This document shows, one piece after another, positions 1-8,527 of a stretch of DNA of 21,891 bases. The notes beneath the pieces are model-generated. The model was given only the letters and a program-made list of their open reading frames with translations. It searched no databases and was not told the origin of the DNA. The translations under genes and the position numbers were made by a program. Position 1 is the first letter of the stretch. Every line of letters starts with the position of its first letter. Origin of the DNA: RGIG8709 sp045537065 (lineage in GTDB: Bacteria > Bacillota > Clostridia > Monoglobales > Monoglobaceae); the NCBI GenBank assembly GCA_045537065.1, contig JAZSOT010000018.1, forward strand, positions 1 to 21,891, written 5' to 3'.

Positions 1-26
1 ATTACAAGAATTTTATAAAATATTTT

Positions 27-2390
27 TTATGCTCTGAGATTAAAGCCATTAACTTCAAATTCTTTTATGATTTTGTCCATAAATGCCTGAACTTCTTCCC
101 CTGTTAAAGTTCTTTCAGCAAGTGAAAACTCAAATCTGACAGTTATACTCTTTATAGATTCGCTTTCATAAACATCAATAAGACTGGCATTTTTTAGTTC
201 AGCTATATTTAATTTTTCCCATAGCTCTTTTAAATCACCAAATCTTTTTCCATCAGGCATAACAACAGAAAGGTCCATTTCAACTGACGGAAACTTTGAA
301 GGCTCATCGAATAAAATATTTGAAATATCAACCTTTGCCATATCATCCATATCAATTTCAAAGCAAATAGCAGACGCATTCTTATCAAGCTTTGATGCAT
401 TATCAGGGTAAAGAGTGCAAAGTGTTCCGATTTTTTCATCACCAACCAAAATTTCAACAGTATTCTTTGGATGTTGCCACTTATGTTCAGGTTCAATATT
501 TTCAAATTCAGCTTCAACATGTTTTAACGCAGATGTAATATATTTTACCATTGCTAAAGCATCAAAGAAAAGTTCCTTTTCTGTTTTATTTCTGTCAAAT
601 AAAACAACTCCAAGCTTTCTCTTTTCAATGCATAATCCATCACTATCAACACCTGAAACGACACGTCCTATTTCAAAAATACCAAAGCTTTCTGCATATC
701 TGCGGTTCTCATAAGTGAAACTTAAAAGTGTTGGAATCATTGAATTTCTGATTGTTCCGTTTTCAGGAGTTGAAATATTAAGTATTCTAACATTGTCTTC
801 AACATCAATTCCAAGCTTTTTATATTTCTTACCGTCACACCAGATATATGAATGAACTTCGTTTAACGCATATCTCTGAACAAGAATATCTTTTGTTCTT
901 CTTTCTTCTCTTTTTTCAACAGATTCCCTGACGGGAACAAGACTTGATTTCGTTGTTGCTATTTCAAAGTTGTCATAACCATAAATTCTTGTTATTTCTT
1001 CAATAATATCTGCCTTTATTGTAACATCCTTTGTCGCTCTCCAAGTTGGCACTTTAACATTAAACACATTGTTATTAAGACTACAGTCAAATCCAAGAAG
1101 GGAAAGTGTGTTAACTATTTTTTCATTTTCAATATTAATACCTGTGTATCTATCAACATATTCTTTGTTAAATTCAAGTTCAATTACCGGATATTTATTA
1201 ATATATTCATCAGTTATTTTTGAAACAGCCCTTGCTCCATTATCGTATTCTGATAAAAGATTTGCAAATCTATAAATTGCAGTAAGAGTAATTTCGGGAT
1301 CTAAAACCTTTTCATATCTCATACTTGCATCTGTTCTGAGACCAAGACGGGAGGATGATTTTCTAACAGATACTCCATCAAAGTTTGCTGATTCTAAAAC
1401 AACAGAAGAAGTTCCGTCAACAATTTCAGAATCTAGACCGCCCATAATACCTGCAATTGCAACAGGAATATCATCATTATAAATAAGGAGTGTGTCCTCA
1501 TCAATCTCCCTTTCAGCACCATCTAAAGTTGTGAAATTCAATTTGTTATCAGGTGTTCCAACAGAAATCTTACTAATTTTATTTGCATCAAAAGCATGCA
1601 TCGGTTGACCAAGTTCAAGCATAATATAATTTGTTAAGTCAGCAAGGAAGTTAATTCCTCTCATACCGCAATAATATAGTCTTATTCTCATATCAAGAGG
1701 ACTCTTCTGTCTCTTTATATTATCAAATTTCATACAAGAATATCTATAGACTGTATCCTTTGCAGTTACATTTACAGGAACAAAATCATTCCCTTTATAA
1801 TCAGGAACAGTAAGACTCAGTGGCTTTAATTCCTGACCTGTAAGAGCTGCAAACTCACGGGCAATACCATAATGTCCCCAAAGGTCAGGTCTGTTTGTAA
1901 GAGATTTATTATCAACTTCAAATACTATATCATCAATAGCATACAAATCTTTTAAATTTGCACCAACCGGAACATCATCATCAAATTCCATAATCCCGCT
2001 ATGGTCATCACCAATACCAAGTTCTGCCTCCGAACAACACATACCCTGACTTTTATATCCTGCAACTGTGCATTCTTTTATATCACTTTCAGGAACTCTT
2101 CCTCCGGCTTTAACAAATGCAACCTTTTGTCCGAGAGCAACATTGGGAGCACCGCAAACACAATCATACACCTGATCACCTGTGCTGATTTTCAAAAGAT
2201 GAAGTTTTTTTGATTCAGGATGGTTTTCAAAAGAAACCACTTCCCCAATATAAACATCCCTAAGGTCTTTTCCTTTATATATTATTCCTTCAACCTCTGC
2301 AGTTGAAAGAGTAAATCTTTGAATTAATTCCTCGATATTCTGACCGTCTAAATTAACATATTCTTTTATCCAATTCATTGAAACAAACAT
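27..2390 (-). CDS. pheT: phenylalanine--tRNA ligase beta subunit
   Basis: This is the beta chain of the cytoplasmic alpha2-beta2 phenylalanyl-tRNA synthetase, which charges tRNA-Phe. At 787 residues it has the normal length of bacterial PheT. It shows the N-terminal region (MNWIKEYV), then the EMAP/OB-like tRNA-binding domain at about residues 40-150 (with CGAPN and GRVPES segments). The B3/B4 editing-type region and B5 domain follow, and the C-terminal FDX-ACB anticodon-binding domain covers roughly the last 95 residues (FPSVEMDLSVVMP onward). The start is supported by an AAGGGGG ribosome binding site 9 bases upstream of the ATG; an in-frame ATG four codons later has no such site. It lies 14 bases after pheS and is surely co-transcribed from the T-box promoter. 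No terminator is visible in the 26 bases left of its stop codon, so the operon may continue beyond the window. Confidence 0.98.
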   Translation of the reverse strand: MFVSMNWIKEYVNLDGQNIEELIQRFTLSTAEVEGIIYKGKDLRDVYIGEVVSFENHPESKKLHLLKISTGDQVYDCVCGAPNVALGQKVAFVKAGGRVPESDIKECTVAGYKSQGMCCSEAELGIGDDHSGIMEFDDDVPVGANLKDLYAIDDIVFEVDNKSLTNRPDLWGHYGIAREFAALTGQELKPLSLTVPDYKGNDFVPVNVTAKDTVYRYSCMKFDNIKRQKSPLDMRIRLYYCGMRGINFLADLTNYIMLELGQPMHAFDANKISKISVGTPDNKLNFTTLDGAEREIDEDTLLIYNDDIPVAIAGIMGGLDSEIVDGTSSVVLESANFDGVSVRKSSSRLGLRTDASMRYEKVLDPEITLTAIYRFANLLSEYDNGARAVSKITDEYINKYPVIELEFNKEYVDRYTGINIENEKIVNTLSLLGFDCSLNNNVFNVKVPTWRATKDVTIKADIIEEITRIYGYDNFEIATTKSSLVPVRESVEKREERRTKDILVQRYALNEVHSYIWCDGKKYKKLGIDVEDNVRILNISTPENGTIRNSMIPTLLSFTYENRRYAESFGIFEIGRVVSGVDSDGLCIEKRKLGVVLFDRNKTEKELFFDALAMVKYITSALKHVEAEFENIEPEHKWQHPKNTVEILVGDEKIGTLCTLYPDNASKLDKNASAICFEIDMDDMAKVDISNILFDEPSKFPSVEMDLSVVMPDGKRFGDLKELWEKLNIAELKNASLIDVYESESIKSITVRFEFSLAERTLTGEEVQAFMDKIIKEFEVNGFNLRA

Positions 2391-2404
2391 ATCAAAATAC
2401 CCCC

Positions 2405-3433
2405 TTACTCATTATAGAACTGTGAAAGTGATTTTAGATTTCCGCTGTTAAACACTCTGATATCACTTACACCATATTTCATCATAGCAAGTCTTGTGAG
2501 ACCAAGGCCAAACGCAAAGCCTGTGTATTCTTCTGGGTCAATACCGCCTGCCTTTAAAACATTCGGATGAATCATACCGCATGGACAAAGCTCAAGCCAA
2601 CCTGAATTTTTACAGGAAGGACATCCTTCTCCCTCACAGATAAGACATTTTATATCAAGCTCAAAACCAGGTTCAACAAATGGAAAAAATCCAGGTCTTA
2701 ATCTTACTGTTATATCCTTTTTAAATACTTCCGAAAGCATAGTTTTCATAAAATAAATAAGGTTTGAAATAGAAATATCCTTATCTATCATTATTCCTTC
2801 CATTTGAAAAAACGTATTTTCATGGCACGCATCTGTTGACTCATTTCTAAAGCATCTTCCCGGAAACACTGCTCTTAGCGGAGCTCCGTATTTTTTCATA
2901 ATTGCATTCTGGGCTGCCGATGTATGAGTTTTAAGAAGCTGATTTGAGCTTAAATAATAGGTATCCTGCATATCTCGAGCCGGATGATGTTTAGGAATAT
3001 TAAGAGCCTCAAAGCAATGATAATCATCAACTATTTCAAAGTAATTTTCAATAGCAAATCCCATACTTTCAAATATAGCCTCAAGCTCACGCTGAATAAC
3101 AGTTATTGGATGATATGAGCCTTTTTTCATATCACTTGGAAGAGTAATATCATATTTTTCAGTAGCTTCAATCAACTTCTTTTCTTCAAGCAAAATAATT
3201 TCTGCCTGCTTTTTTGAAATTCCTTTTTCTGCATACTGCTTTAGCTCATTAATAATTCTGCCAAGTTCTTTTTTCTCTTCAGGTGTTGCATTTTTAAGTT
3301 CAGACATTAAAAGAGAAATACTACCCTTTTTACCTAAAAAATCAACCCTCGTCTGTTCAATATCACTGACAGATACAGCATTTTTAAGTTTTTCATCAAA
3401 TTCACTGCGAATACTTAAAACCTTATCTTTCAT
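2405..3433 (-). CDS. pheS: phenylalanine--tRNA ligase alpha subunit
   Basis: This is the catalytic alpha chain of phenylalanyl-tRNA synthetase, a class II enzyme. Its 342 residues are the usual length. The first 80-90 residues form the helical coiled-coil tRNA-binding arm. Class II motif 2 is at about residues 195-213 (FRNEST...HENTFFQMEG) and motif 3 at 305-321 (GFAFGLGLTRLAMMKYG). The GMIHPNVL segment before motif 3 is typical of PheS. Four cysteines at 263, 266, 271 and 274 form a CxxC-x4-CxxC knuckle, a variant known in Firmicutes PheS, and Cys283 and Cys285 lie next to it. The gene follows the T-box leader, so expression should rise when uncharged tRNA-Phe accumulates. pheT starts 14 bases after the stop codon. 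Confidence 0.98.
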   Translation of the reverse strand: MKDKVLSIRSEFDEKLKNAVSVSDIEQTRVDFLGKKGSISLLMSELKNATPEEKKELGRIINELKQYAEKGISKKQAEIILLEEKKLIEATEKYDITLPSDMKKGSYHPITVIQRELEAIFESMGFAIENYFEIVDDYHCFEALNIPKHHPARDMQDTYYLSSNQLLKTHTSAAQNAIMKKYGAPLRAVFPGRCFRNESTDACHENTFFQMEGIMIDKDISISNLIYFMKTMLSEVFKKDITVRLRPGFFPFVEPGFELDIKCLICEGEGCPSCKNSGWLELCPCGMIHPNVLKAGGIDPEEYTGFAFGLGLTRLAMMKYGVSDIRVFNSGNLKSLSQFYNE

Positions 3434-3469
3434 TATAAATTTTCATCCTTCCCTAGAAAATTAATTCTC

Positions 3470-3728
3470 AAAAAAAATAAGCCCGTCCCTGAAAAGGGAC
3501 GGACATAAAATCCGCGGTACCACCCTAATTCGGAAAAATTCCGCACTTTAATCTGCTCTAATGCGGCAGCAACACATTCTGCTTAACGAATAACTTCTTT
3601 TCGCAGACAGCTCCAATGCTGAAATTCACATATAGTGTGTTTTAAAAATGCTCCCAGCCAATGACATTTTCTCTCTTAAAAACAAGGACTATAGCTACTT
3701 ACACATTTTCTACGCCATTTTCTGTTAT
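3470..3728 (-). promoter_or_regulatory. T-box leader (riboswitch), Phe specifier, upstream of pheS-pheT
   Basis: The minus strand carries the canonical T-box core AGGGTGGTACCGCGG (3512-3526). Its TGGT bulge can pair with the ACCA end of uncharged tRNA. An intrinsic terminator follows directly. In the Stem I region the sequence GTGAATTTC puts a TTC codon at 3623-3621, which I read as the phenylalanine specifier and which fits the downstream pheST genes. The mechanism is established for T-box leaders: uncharged tRNA-Phe stabilises the antiterminator, and charged tRNA allows termination. The element fills most of the 338 bases between the MATE gene and pheS. The specifier assignment is my reading, not a folded model. 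Confidence 0.95.
3471..3504 (-). terminator. T-box intrinsic terminator
   Basis: On the minus strand a 10-bp GC-rich stem (GTCCGTCCCT pairing with AGGGACGGGC, loop TTTC) spans 3504-3481 and is followed by a run of T. It competes with the T-box antiterminator that uses the conserved core just upstream. Confidence 0.93.
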
Positions 3729-3757
3729 ATTGTAACACTTTTTCAAATAAAAGTCAA
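3729..3757 (-). promoter_or_regulatory. sigma-A promoter of the pheS-pheT T-box transcript
   Basis: On the minus strand TTGACT (3757-3752) and TACAAT (3734-3729) are separated by exactly 17 bases. This places the transcription start a few bases before the T-box Stem I. The -35 box lies only 14 bases after the stop codon of the MATE gene. Confidence 0.88.
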
Positions 3758-3771
3758 CAATTAATTTAAAA

Positions 3772-5160
3772 TTACTTATCTGCAACAATGCTTGAAAGCC
3801 AGATTTCCTTTTTAATTAAAATGAGGCCGAAAAGCAATTTAAAAATTTCAACAAACTGACAACAAAAATAAACTTTTACTATAGGCAAGTCAGTAAGATA
3901 AGATAATACAAACGCCAGCGGAACAACTAACATCCATGAAATTCCGCTATCATAAAGAAAAGTTATTAAGGTTTTTCCCCCTGCCCTTATTATAAAATAT
4001 ACAGAATGAAGCATAGCATGGACAGGCATAAGCACTGCACTTATTAATATAAAAGATGCAGCAAGAGACTTTACATCACTTGTTGTATTATATATTTGCG
4101 GAAACAATTTTGCAAGCGAGGCCATAATAGCACCCACAATCAAACACATACCGCCTGAAAACCATATAAGTCTTGGAGCTGCCTTTTTTGCATCCTTATA
4201 TTCCTCGGCACCAAGAAGCTGTCCCATTACAACTGCAATACCTGATCCCAGTGCAATAAACATAACATTAAACAGATTTATAACTGTGTTTGCAATATTA
4301 AGCCCCGCAACAACATTTATTCCTCTTACGGAATAACACTGAGTCAGTGTTGCAACACCAGCAGACCAGAAAAATTCATTAGTCATAAGCGGAATTAACC
4401 CTTTTTTTATAATCCTTTTTGCAAGTTCAAGAGGCACTTTCAAGGTTTTATAAAGCCCTGAAACAAATCCAAGCTTTTCAGCATTTCTATGCGTCCAGTA
4501 AATCACAATTGCAATTTGAACAATTCGTGACAAAACAGTTGCAATAGCGGCACCCCTCACTCCAAGCTCAGGAAAAAATCCAACACCAAAAATCAGAAAA
4601 TAGTTAAAAACTGTATTAACAACAACTGCAACAATTCCCGAAACCATCGGCAGAACTGCCCTTCCACTCTCACGGAGAGTTCCTGAATATGCCTGTTCTA
4701 GTGAAAAAGGTACAAGCCCTATAAGCATAACAAACAAATATTCAAGAGCAAGTGAATATGTTTTTTCAAGGTCTGCCGCACCACCTGAATCATGGAGATA
4801 TAATGAAATTAAATCTCCACCCCAAAAAACAAGTATTAATATAGCTATCAAGGCTATTACTACAACAGACAAAACTTTAAATCGAAACGTTTCAAGAACA
4901 CCCTTTTTGTCACCTTTACCAAAATACTGGGCACTAAAAATTCCGGCACCTGAGACCGCACCAAAAATTGTTATATTATATATGAGCAAAATCTGGTTGA
5001 CAATAGCTACCGCAGACATTTCTTCAGTTCCAATCTGCCCTACCATTATATTGTCAATCATTGCAACAAAATTTGTTATTAAATTCTGTATCATAACAGG
5101 AACAGCAATAAGCATTGTCCTTTTGTAAACAGAATGACCATTAAGTTCAGCTCTTCCCAT
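3772..5160 (-). CDS. MATE family multidrug/sodium antiporter
   Basis: This polytopic inner membrane transporter belongs to the MATE family, whose members export cationic drugs or metabolites in exchange for Na+ or H+. The protein of 462 residues is family length and has about 12 hydrophobic segments in two pseudo-repeats. The N-terminal segment (TMLIAVPVMIQNLI...DNIMVGQIG) and the conserved GAVSGAGIFSAQYFGKGD and RESGRAVLP segments are typical of Clostridia MATE proteins. The frame is open seven codons further upstream (to 5181), but the AGGAGG ribosome binding site would then lie inside the coding sequence. I therefore start at the ATG at 5160, 4 bases after AGGAGG. It is the last gene of a run with wecB, a HAD phosphatase and a CBM9-like gene. 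The substrate cannot be told. Confidence 0.93.
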   Translation of the reverse strand: MGRAELNGHSVYKRTMLIAVPVMIQNLITNFVAMIDNIMVGQIGTEEMSAVAIVNQILLIYNITIFGAVSGAGIFSAQYFGKGDKKGVLETFRFKVLSVVVIALIAILILVFWGGDLISLYLHDSGGAADLEKTYSLALEYLFVMLIGLVPFSLEQAYSGTLRESGRAVLPMVSGIVAVVVNTVFNYFLIFGVGFFPELGVRGAAIATVLSRIVQIAIVIYWTHRNAEKLGFVSGLYKTLKVPLELAKRIIKKGLIPLMTNEFFWSAGVATLTQCYSVRGINVVAGLNIANTVINLFNVMFIALGSGIAVVMGQLLGAEEYKDAKKAAPRLIWFSGGMCLIVGAIMASLAKLFPQIYNTTSDVKSLAASFILISAVLMPVHAMLHSVYFIIRAGGKTLITFLYDSGISWMLVVPLAFVLSYLTDLPIVKVYFCCQFVEIFKLLFGLILIKKEIWLSSIVADK

Positions 5161-5210
5161 TTTTCCTCCTACACAAGTCAATAGGCAAACATAAATGTTT
5201 GCCCTGACAA

Positions 5211-6317
5211 TTAATAATTAACTTCTTTACCTTCTAATATATCTGCAATTCTCTTTGATGTTAGACCATCACCATAGGGATTTGATGCCTTTGCCATCTT
5301 ATCATACTCCTCTTTATTTTCAAGGAGCAATTTAAAGCAATCATAAATTGTTTCCTCATCTGTTCCAACAAGCTTTAAAGTTCCTGCCTTTATACCCTCA
5401 GGACGCTCAGTTGTGTCACGCATAACAAGAACAGGCTTACCAAGAGACGGAGCCTCTTCCTGAATACCTCCGCTATCCGTCAATATAAGATAACTCTTTG
5501 CAAGGAAATTATGAAAATCAAGAACTTCCAAAGGTTCAATAATCCTTATTCTGTCACAATCTCCAAGTATTGAATTTGCAGTTTCTCTCACAACAGGATT
5601 CATATGAATTGGATAGACCGCTTTTATATCAGGATGCTCGTCAATAATTCTTTTAATTGCACGAAACATATTTTTCATAGGCTCTCCCAAATTTTCTCTT
5701 CTGTGAGCAGTTATCATAATAAGTTTTGAATCCTTTGCCCATTCAAGAATTTCGTGGTTATAGTCATCCCTCACTGTAGTTTTCAAAGCATCTATAGCTG
5801 TGTTTCCTGTCACATAAATATCTGCTGGATTCTTTCCTTCTTTTACAAGATTATCTTTGGAAAGCTCTGTTGGAGAAAAATGATATTTCGCAACAATGCC
5901 AACCGCTTGTCTGTTAAATTCCTCCGGATATGGTGAATAAATATTATATGTACGAAGGCCTGCCTCAACATGCCCTACAGGAATTTGAAGATAAAAACAA
6001 GCAAGTGCAGTGACAAATGTTGTGGAAGTATCACCATGGACCAAAACAACATCTGGCTTTTCTTTTTCAAGTACATCCTTAATCCTGTTGAGTATATTGG
6101 TTGTAATATCAAAAAGAGTCTGTTTATCCTTCATAACAGATAAATCATAATCAGGAACAACATTAAAAGCCTCAAGGACCTGATCAAGCATTTGTCTGTG
6201 CTGACCGGTTACCAAAACCACAGTCTCTATATTCTCTCTTGACTTCAATTCATTTACCAATGGGCACATTTTTATAGCTTCCGGTCTCGTACCGAAAACA
6301 AGAATCACTTTTTTCAT
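5211..6317 (-). CDS. wecB: UDP-N-acetylglucosamine 2-epimerase (non-hydrolysing)
   Basis: This enzyme interconverts UDP-GlcNAc and UDP-ManNAc, giving the ManNAc donor for teichoic acid linkage units and surface polysaccharides. In Firmicutes the gene is also called mnaA. The 368 residues form the usual GT-B fold. The N-terminal motif GTRPEAIK is at residues 9-16, HGDTST at 94-99, HVEAGLRT at 116-123, PEEFNRQ from 131, and HRREN at 205-209. The C-terminal DSGGIQEEAPSLGKPV nucleotide-binding segment follows. Asp96, Glu118, Glu132 and His205 fit the conserved catalytic positions of the family. An AAAGGA ribosome binding site lies 7 bases before the ATG. It sits 34 bases after a HAD phosphatase gene, with no other polysaccharide genes in view. 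Confidence 0.97.
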   Translation of the reverse strand: MKKVILVFGTRPEAIKMCPLVNELKSRENIETVVLVTGQHRQMLDQVLEAFNVVPDYDLSVMKDKQTLFDITTNILNRIKDVLEKEKPDVVLVHGDTSTTFVTALACFYLQIPVGHVEAGLRTYNIYSPYPEEFNRQAVGIVAKYHFSPTELSKDNLVKEGKNPADIYVTGNTAIDALKTTVRDDYNHEILEWAKDSKLIMITAHRRENLGEPMKNMFRAIKRIIDEHPDIKAVYPIHMNPVVRETANSILGDCDRIRIIEPLEVLDFHNFLAKSYLILTDSGGIQEEAPSLGKPVLVMRDTTERPEGIKAGTLKLVGTDEETIYDCFKLLLENKEEYDKMAKASNPYGDGLTSKRIADILEGKEVNY

Positions 6318-6351
6318 GATTTTTTCCTTTCGCTAGCCAAATATACTTTAA

Positions 6352-7008
6352 TTAAGCTTCGGCAATATTTAAAATTTCCTTTGGATTATCAATAATTATA
6401 TTAGCATTCGCATCTTCAAGTTCTCCTCTATCCCTGAATCCCCATAAAACACCGACAGAATAAAGCCCTGCTGAAGTTCCGGTTTTCATATCAACTGCAG
6501 TGTCTCCAATATAAAGACAATCTTCTTTCTCCACATTAAGAATATCAAGGATTTCAAATACTGCATCGGGACTTGGCTTTATAGCAACACCCTCTCTCTG
6601 CCCGAATACAACATCAAAATATCCTTTCCCAAAGAATATTTCAACTACTGATTGGGTTGTAAAATTCGGTTTATTAGATAAAACCGCAATTTTAATCCCT
6701 CTTTTCTTGAGTTCGTCAAGAGTTTCTCTTACACCCTCATAAACATCGGTTTTATAAAGAACATCAGCATCATATGCTTCATTATAATCCTTAAAAGCCT
6801 TTTTAAAAATTTCTTCATCCTCACAGCCATGAAATTTCAGCATTCTTCTCACCAAAATTTCTGCTCCGTTTCCAACCATATATTTATATTCGTTTTGCTC
6901 GATAGCAGGAAATCCATTTTTCTCAAGTGCAAGGTTTCCGTAATACTCAATTGTTTTAATGGTATTTAAAAGTGTTCCGTCTAAATCAAAAATACAAGCC
7001 TTTTTCAT
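6352..7008 (-). CDS. HAD superfamily hydrolase, phosphoglycolate phosphatase-like
   Basis: This is a cytoplasmic phosphatase of the haloacid dehalogenase superfamily with a helical cap between the first two motifs (subclass I, beta-phosphoglucomutase/Gph-like). Motif I FDLDGTLLNT has Asp8 (nucleophile) and Asp10 (acid-base). Motif II is the LSNKPN segment, motif III is the Lys of KPSPDAV, and motif IV is YIGDTAVDM. The length of 218 residues is typical of Gph/PpaX proteins. Substrate specificity cannot be read from sequence; phosphoglycolate or pyrophosphate are family possibilities. The gene begins 13 bases after the CBM9-like gene with an AAAGGA site 9 bases before the ATG, so the two are translated from one message. 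Confidence 0.93.
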   Translation of the reverse strand: MKKACIFDLDGTLLNTIKTIEYYGNLALEKNGFPAIEQNEYKYMVGNGAEILVRRMLKFHGCEDEEIFKKAFKDYNEAYDADVLYKTDVYEGVRETLDELKKRGIKIAVLSNKPNFTTQSVVEIFFGKGYFDVVFGQREGVAIKPSPDAVFEILDILNVEKEDCLYIGDTAVDMKTGTSAGLYSVGVLWGFRDRGELEDANANIIIDNPKEILNIAEA

Positions 7009-7021
7009 AATCTAAATTCCT

Positions 7022-7621
7022 TTATTCAAGTATAAAATCTCCAAAAAATTCACTTCTGTGAAAATCAGGAGCCTCTGTTTTTATTGGGTAATATGAGAGA
7101 AAATGAACTCTCTCGGTTTCATCACCGCACTTATAAAGGTTTCCCTTCATATTCTTTGAGTGACCGCCAAATATTTTATCAATAAGATCAAAAGGTATAA
7201 CATACTGAAGTGTCCACAAATCCTCTTCAACTTTTGAAATAATATTAAAACAGTCTCTGTCCATATATTGTTTTTCACCATCATCACGGCCGGTTCTTAG
7301 ATTAAAATACATTGTTCCGAACGGATTAAGTTCAAAATTCATATATCTTTTATCGCCTTCTTTAGGACAGATAAAAAATTCCATACAGCTATCTTTATAA
7401 ATTTCGCCGTTTTTCTCGGTTACTCTTGCAAGAAGAGGTTTTTCATCTGTTTTCATCTGAATATATATTCCATTTTCGTTATAAAGAAGTTTAGCGGTTG
7501 TTTTCGGACAATAATCATATTCTGCCCAGTTTATAGTGCTGATTTCTGCAACATTTGCACTATCCCATGCTTCATCATAAATATCAGTTATATTTCGGTC
7601 AGTTTTTTTTATAATATACAT
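7022..7621 (-). CDS. carbohydrate-binding family 9-like (CBM9/DOMON-like) protein
   Basis: The 199-residue protein looks like a single beta-sandwich of the CBM9-like (DOMON-related) type. Supporting features are an early W-x-E-Y region, a strand reading LLYNENGIYIQMKTDE, the signature YKDSCMEFFICP followed by YMNFELNPFG, and the strand WTLQYVIPF. In this family the fold binds sugars, often as a module of secreted xylanases. Here it stands alone with no signal peptide, so it should be cytoplasmic and its ligand is unknown. The ATG is preceded by GGAGAG at 7 bases and by a consensus promoter. It is the first gene of an operon with a HAD phosphatase, wecB and MATE. Confidence 0.82.
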   Translation of the reverse strand: MYIIKKTDRNITDIYDEAWDSANVAEISTINWAEYDYCPKTTAKLLYNENGIYIQMKTDEKPLLARVTEKNGEIYKDSCMEFFICPKEGDKRYMNFELNPFGTMYFNLRTGRDDGEKQYMDRDCFNIISKVEEDLWTLQYVIPFDLIDKIFGGHSKNMKGNLYKCGDETERVHFLSYYPIKTEAPDFHRSEFFGDFILE

Positions 7622-7650
7622 AACTTCACTCTCCGATTACATTTTGAAAT

Positions 7651-7679
7651 ATTTTACCATATTAAAACCAAAATGTCAA
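7651..7679 (-). promoter_or_regulatory. sigma-A promoter for the CBM9-HAD-wecB-MATE operon
   Basis: On the minus strand TTGACA (7679-7674) and TAAAAT (7656-7651) are 17 bases apart. The promoter gives a short leader before the ATG at 7621. It is back to back with the promoter of the SSB-like gene. Confidence 0.88.
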
Positions 7680-7700
7680 TTACATTAGACTGTATATAAT

Positions 7701-7730
7701 TTGATAAATATGGAAAATATAAATTATACT
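7701..7730 (+). promoter_or_regulatory. sigma-A promoter for the SSB-like gene
   Basis: TTGATA (7701-7706) and TATACT (7725-7730) are separated by 18 bases on the plus strand. If used, it gives an AT-rich 5' leader of about 90 bases before the ATG at 7830. I see no recognised riboswitch in that leader. Confidence 0.65.
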
Positions 7731-7829
7731 GCACACAAAGACAAGTAAGTTCTAAAAATTATTCTCCGGCATATACTTTTTATATCTTATATTTAGTATT
7801 TATACGGATTTTTGGGGAGTGAATAATAA

Positions 7830-8495
7830 ATGAACAATTCAATTTTTATTGAAAACAATAAAGCATCAATAACAGGTATTGTTGCTAATGAACCTGTTTT
7901 TTCTCACGAGGTTTACGACGAAAAATTTTACCAGTTTACAATTGAAGTCCCAAGACTTAGCGAAGTTAAAGACTTTATCCAGGTTACAATTTCAGAAAAG
8001 CTTTTATGCTCTGCCAATCTGGAAATCGGCAAAAAGATAAAAATAAACGGTCAATTCAGGTCTTACAACAACTATTCAAACATTGGAAATAAACTAATCC
8101 TGACAGTATTTGTTAAAGATATTGAAATAATAGATGAAGATAATGCCTCTGAAGAAGATAATCCAAACTATATTTATTTAAAAGGCTATATCTGTAAAGA
8201 ACCTATATACAGAACAACTCCTTTTGGAAGAGAGATTTCGGATATACTTATAGCCGTTAACCGTTCATATAACAAATCTGATTATATCCCTTGTATTGCC
8301 TGGGGAAGAAATGCAAAATATGCATCAACACTTTCAGTTGGTGACTGCATCTCCATTTCAGGAAGAATTCAAAGCAGAAATTATCAAAAGAAAATTAATG
8401 AGGAGGAATTTGAAAATAAAACAGCTTATGAAATTTCAATTAGTAAAATTGATATTATAAAACACTTTGAAGATATATATGAAACATATAACTAA
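7830..8495 (+). CDS. tandem OB-fold single-stranded DNA-binding protein (SSB-like)
   Basis: The 221-residue protein is made of two OB-fold SSB/PriB-like units. The first is at about residues 8-100 (ASITGIVANEP...FYQFTIEVPRLS...IGKKIKINGQFRSY). The second is at about 113-215 (YIYLKGYICKEPIYRTTPFGREISDILIAVNR...YIPCIAWGRNAKYASTLSVGDCISISGRIQSR). The second closely follows the SSB pattern; the first is more diverged. It lacks the acidic C-terminal tip (DDDLPF type) that canonical SSB uses to recruit partners and ends in IYETYN. The role is inferred as binding of single-stranded nucleic acid; it is probably not the main SSB of the cell. The start has GGGGAG 10 bases upstream. It is the only complete plus-strand gene and converges on the rubrerythrin gene. 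Confidence 0.82.
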   Translation: MNNSIFIENNKASITGIVANEPVFSHEVYDEKFYQFTIEVPRLSEVKDFIQVTISEKLLCSANLEIGKKIKINGQFRSYNNYSNIGNKLILTVFVKDIEIIDEDNASEEDNPNYIYLKGYICKEPIYRTTPFGREISDILIAVNRSYNKSDYIPCIAWGRNAKYASTLSVGDCISISGRIQSRNYQKKINEEEFENKTAYEISISKIDIIKHFEDIYETYN

Positions 8496-8502
8496 ATATA
8501 AA

Positions 8503-8527
8503 AAAAGGGGTTATAACAACCCCTTTT
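8503..8527. terminator. bidirectional terminator between the SSB-like and rubrerythrin genes
   Basis: A perfect 10-bp inverted repeat (AAAAGGGGTT, loop ATAAC, AACCCCTTTT) lies between the convergent genes. It yields a GC stem plus U-run when read in either direction. Its left-strand end overlaps the rubrerythrin stop codon. Confidence 0.9.

Noticed and set aside
415..714. Plus-strand open frame of 99 codons inside pheT
   Set aside because: Antisense to a well-conserved gene, with no ribosome binding site or family resemblance. Similar frames within pheT (1069-1275, 2001-2213) are rejected for the same reason.
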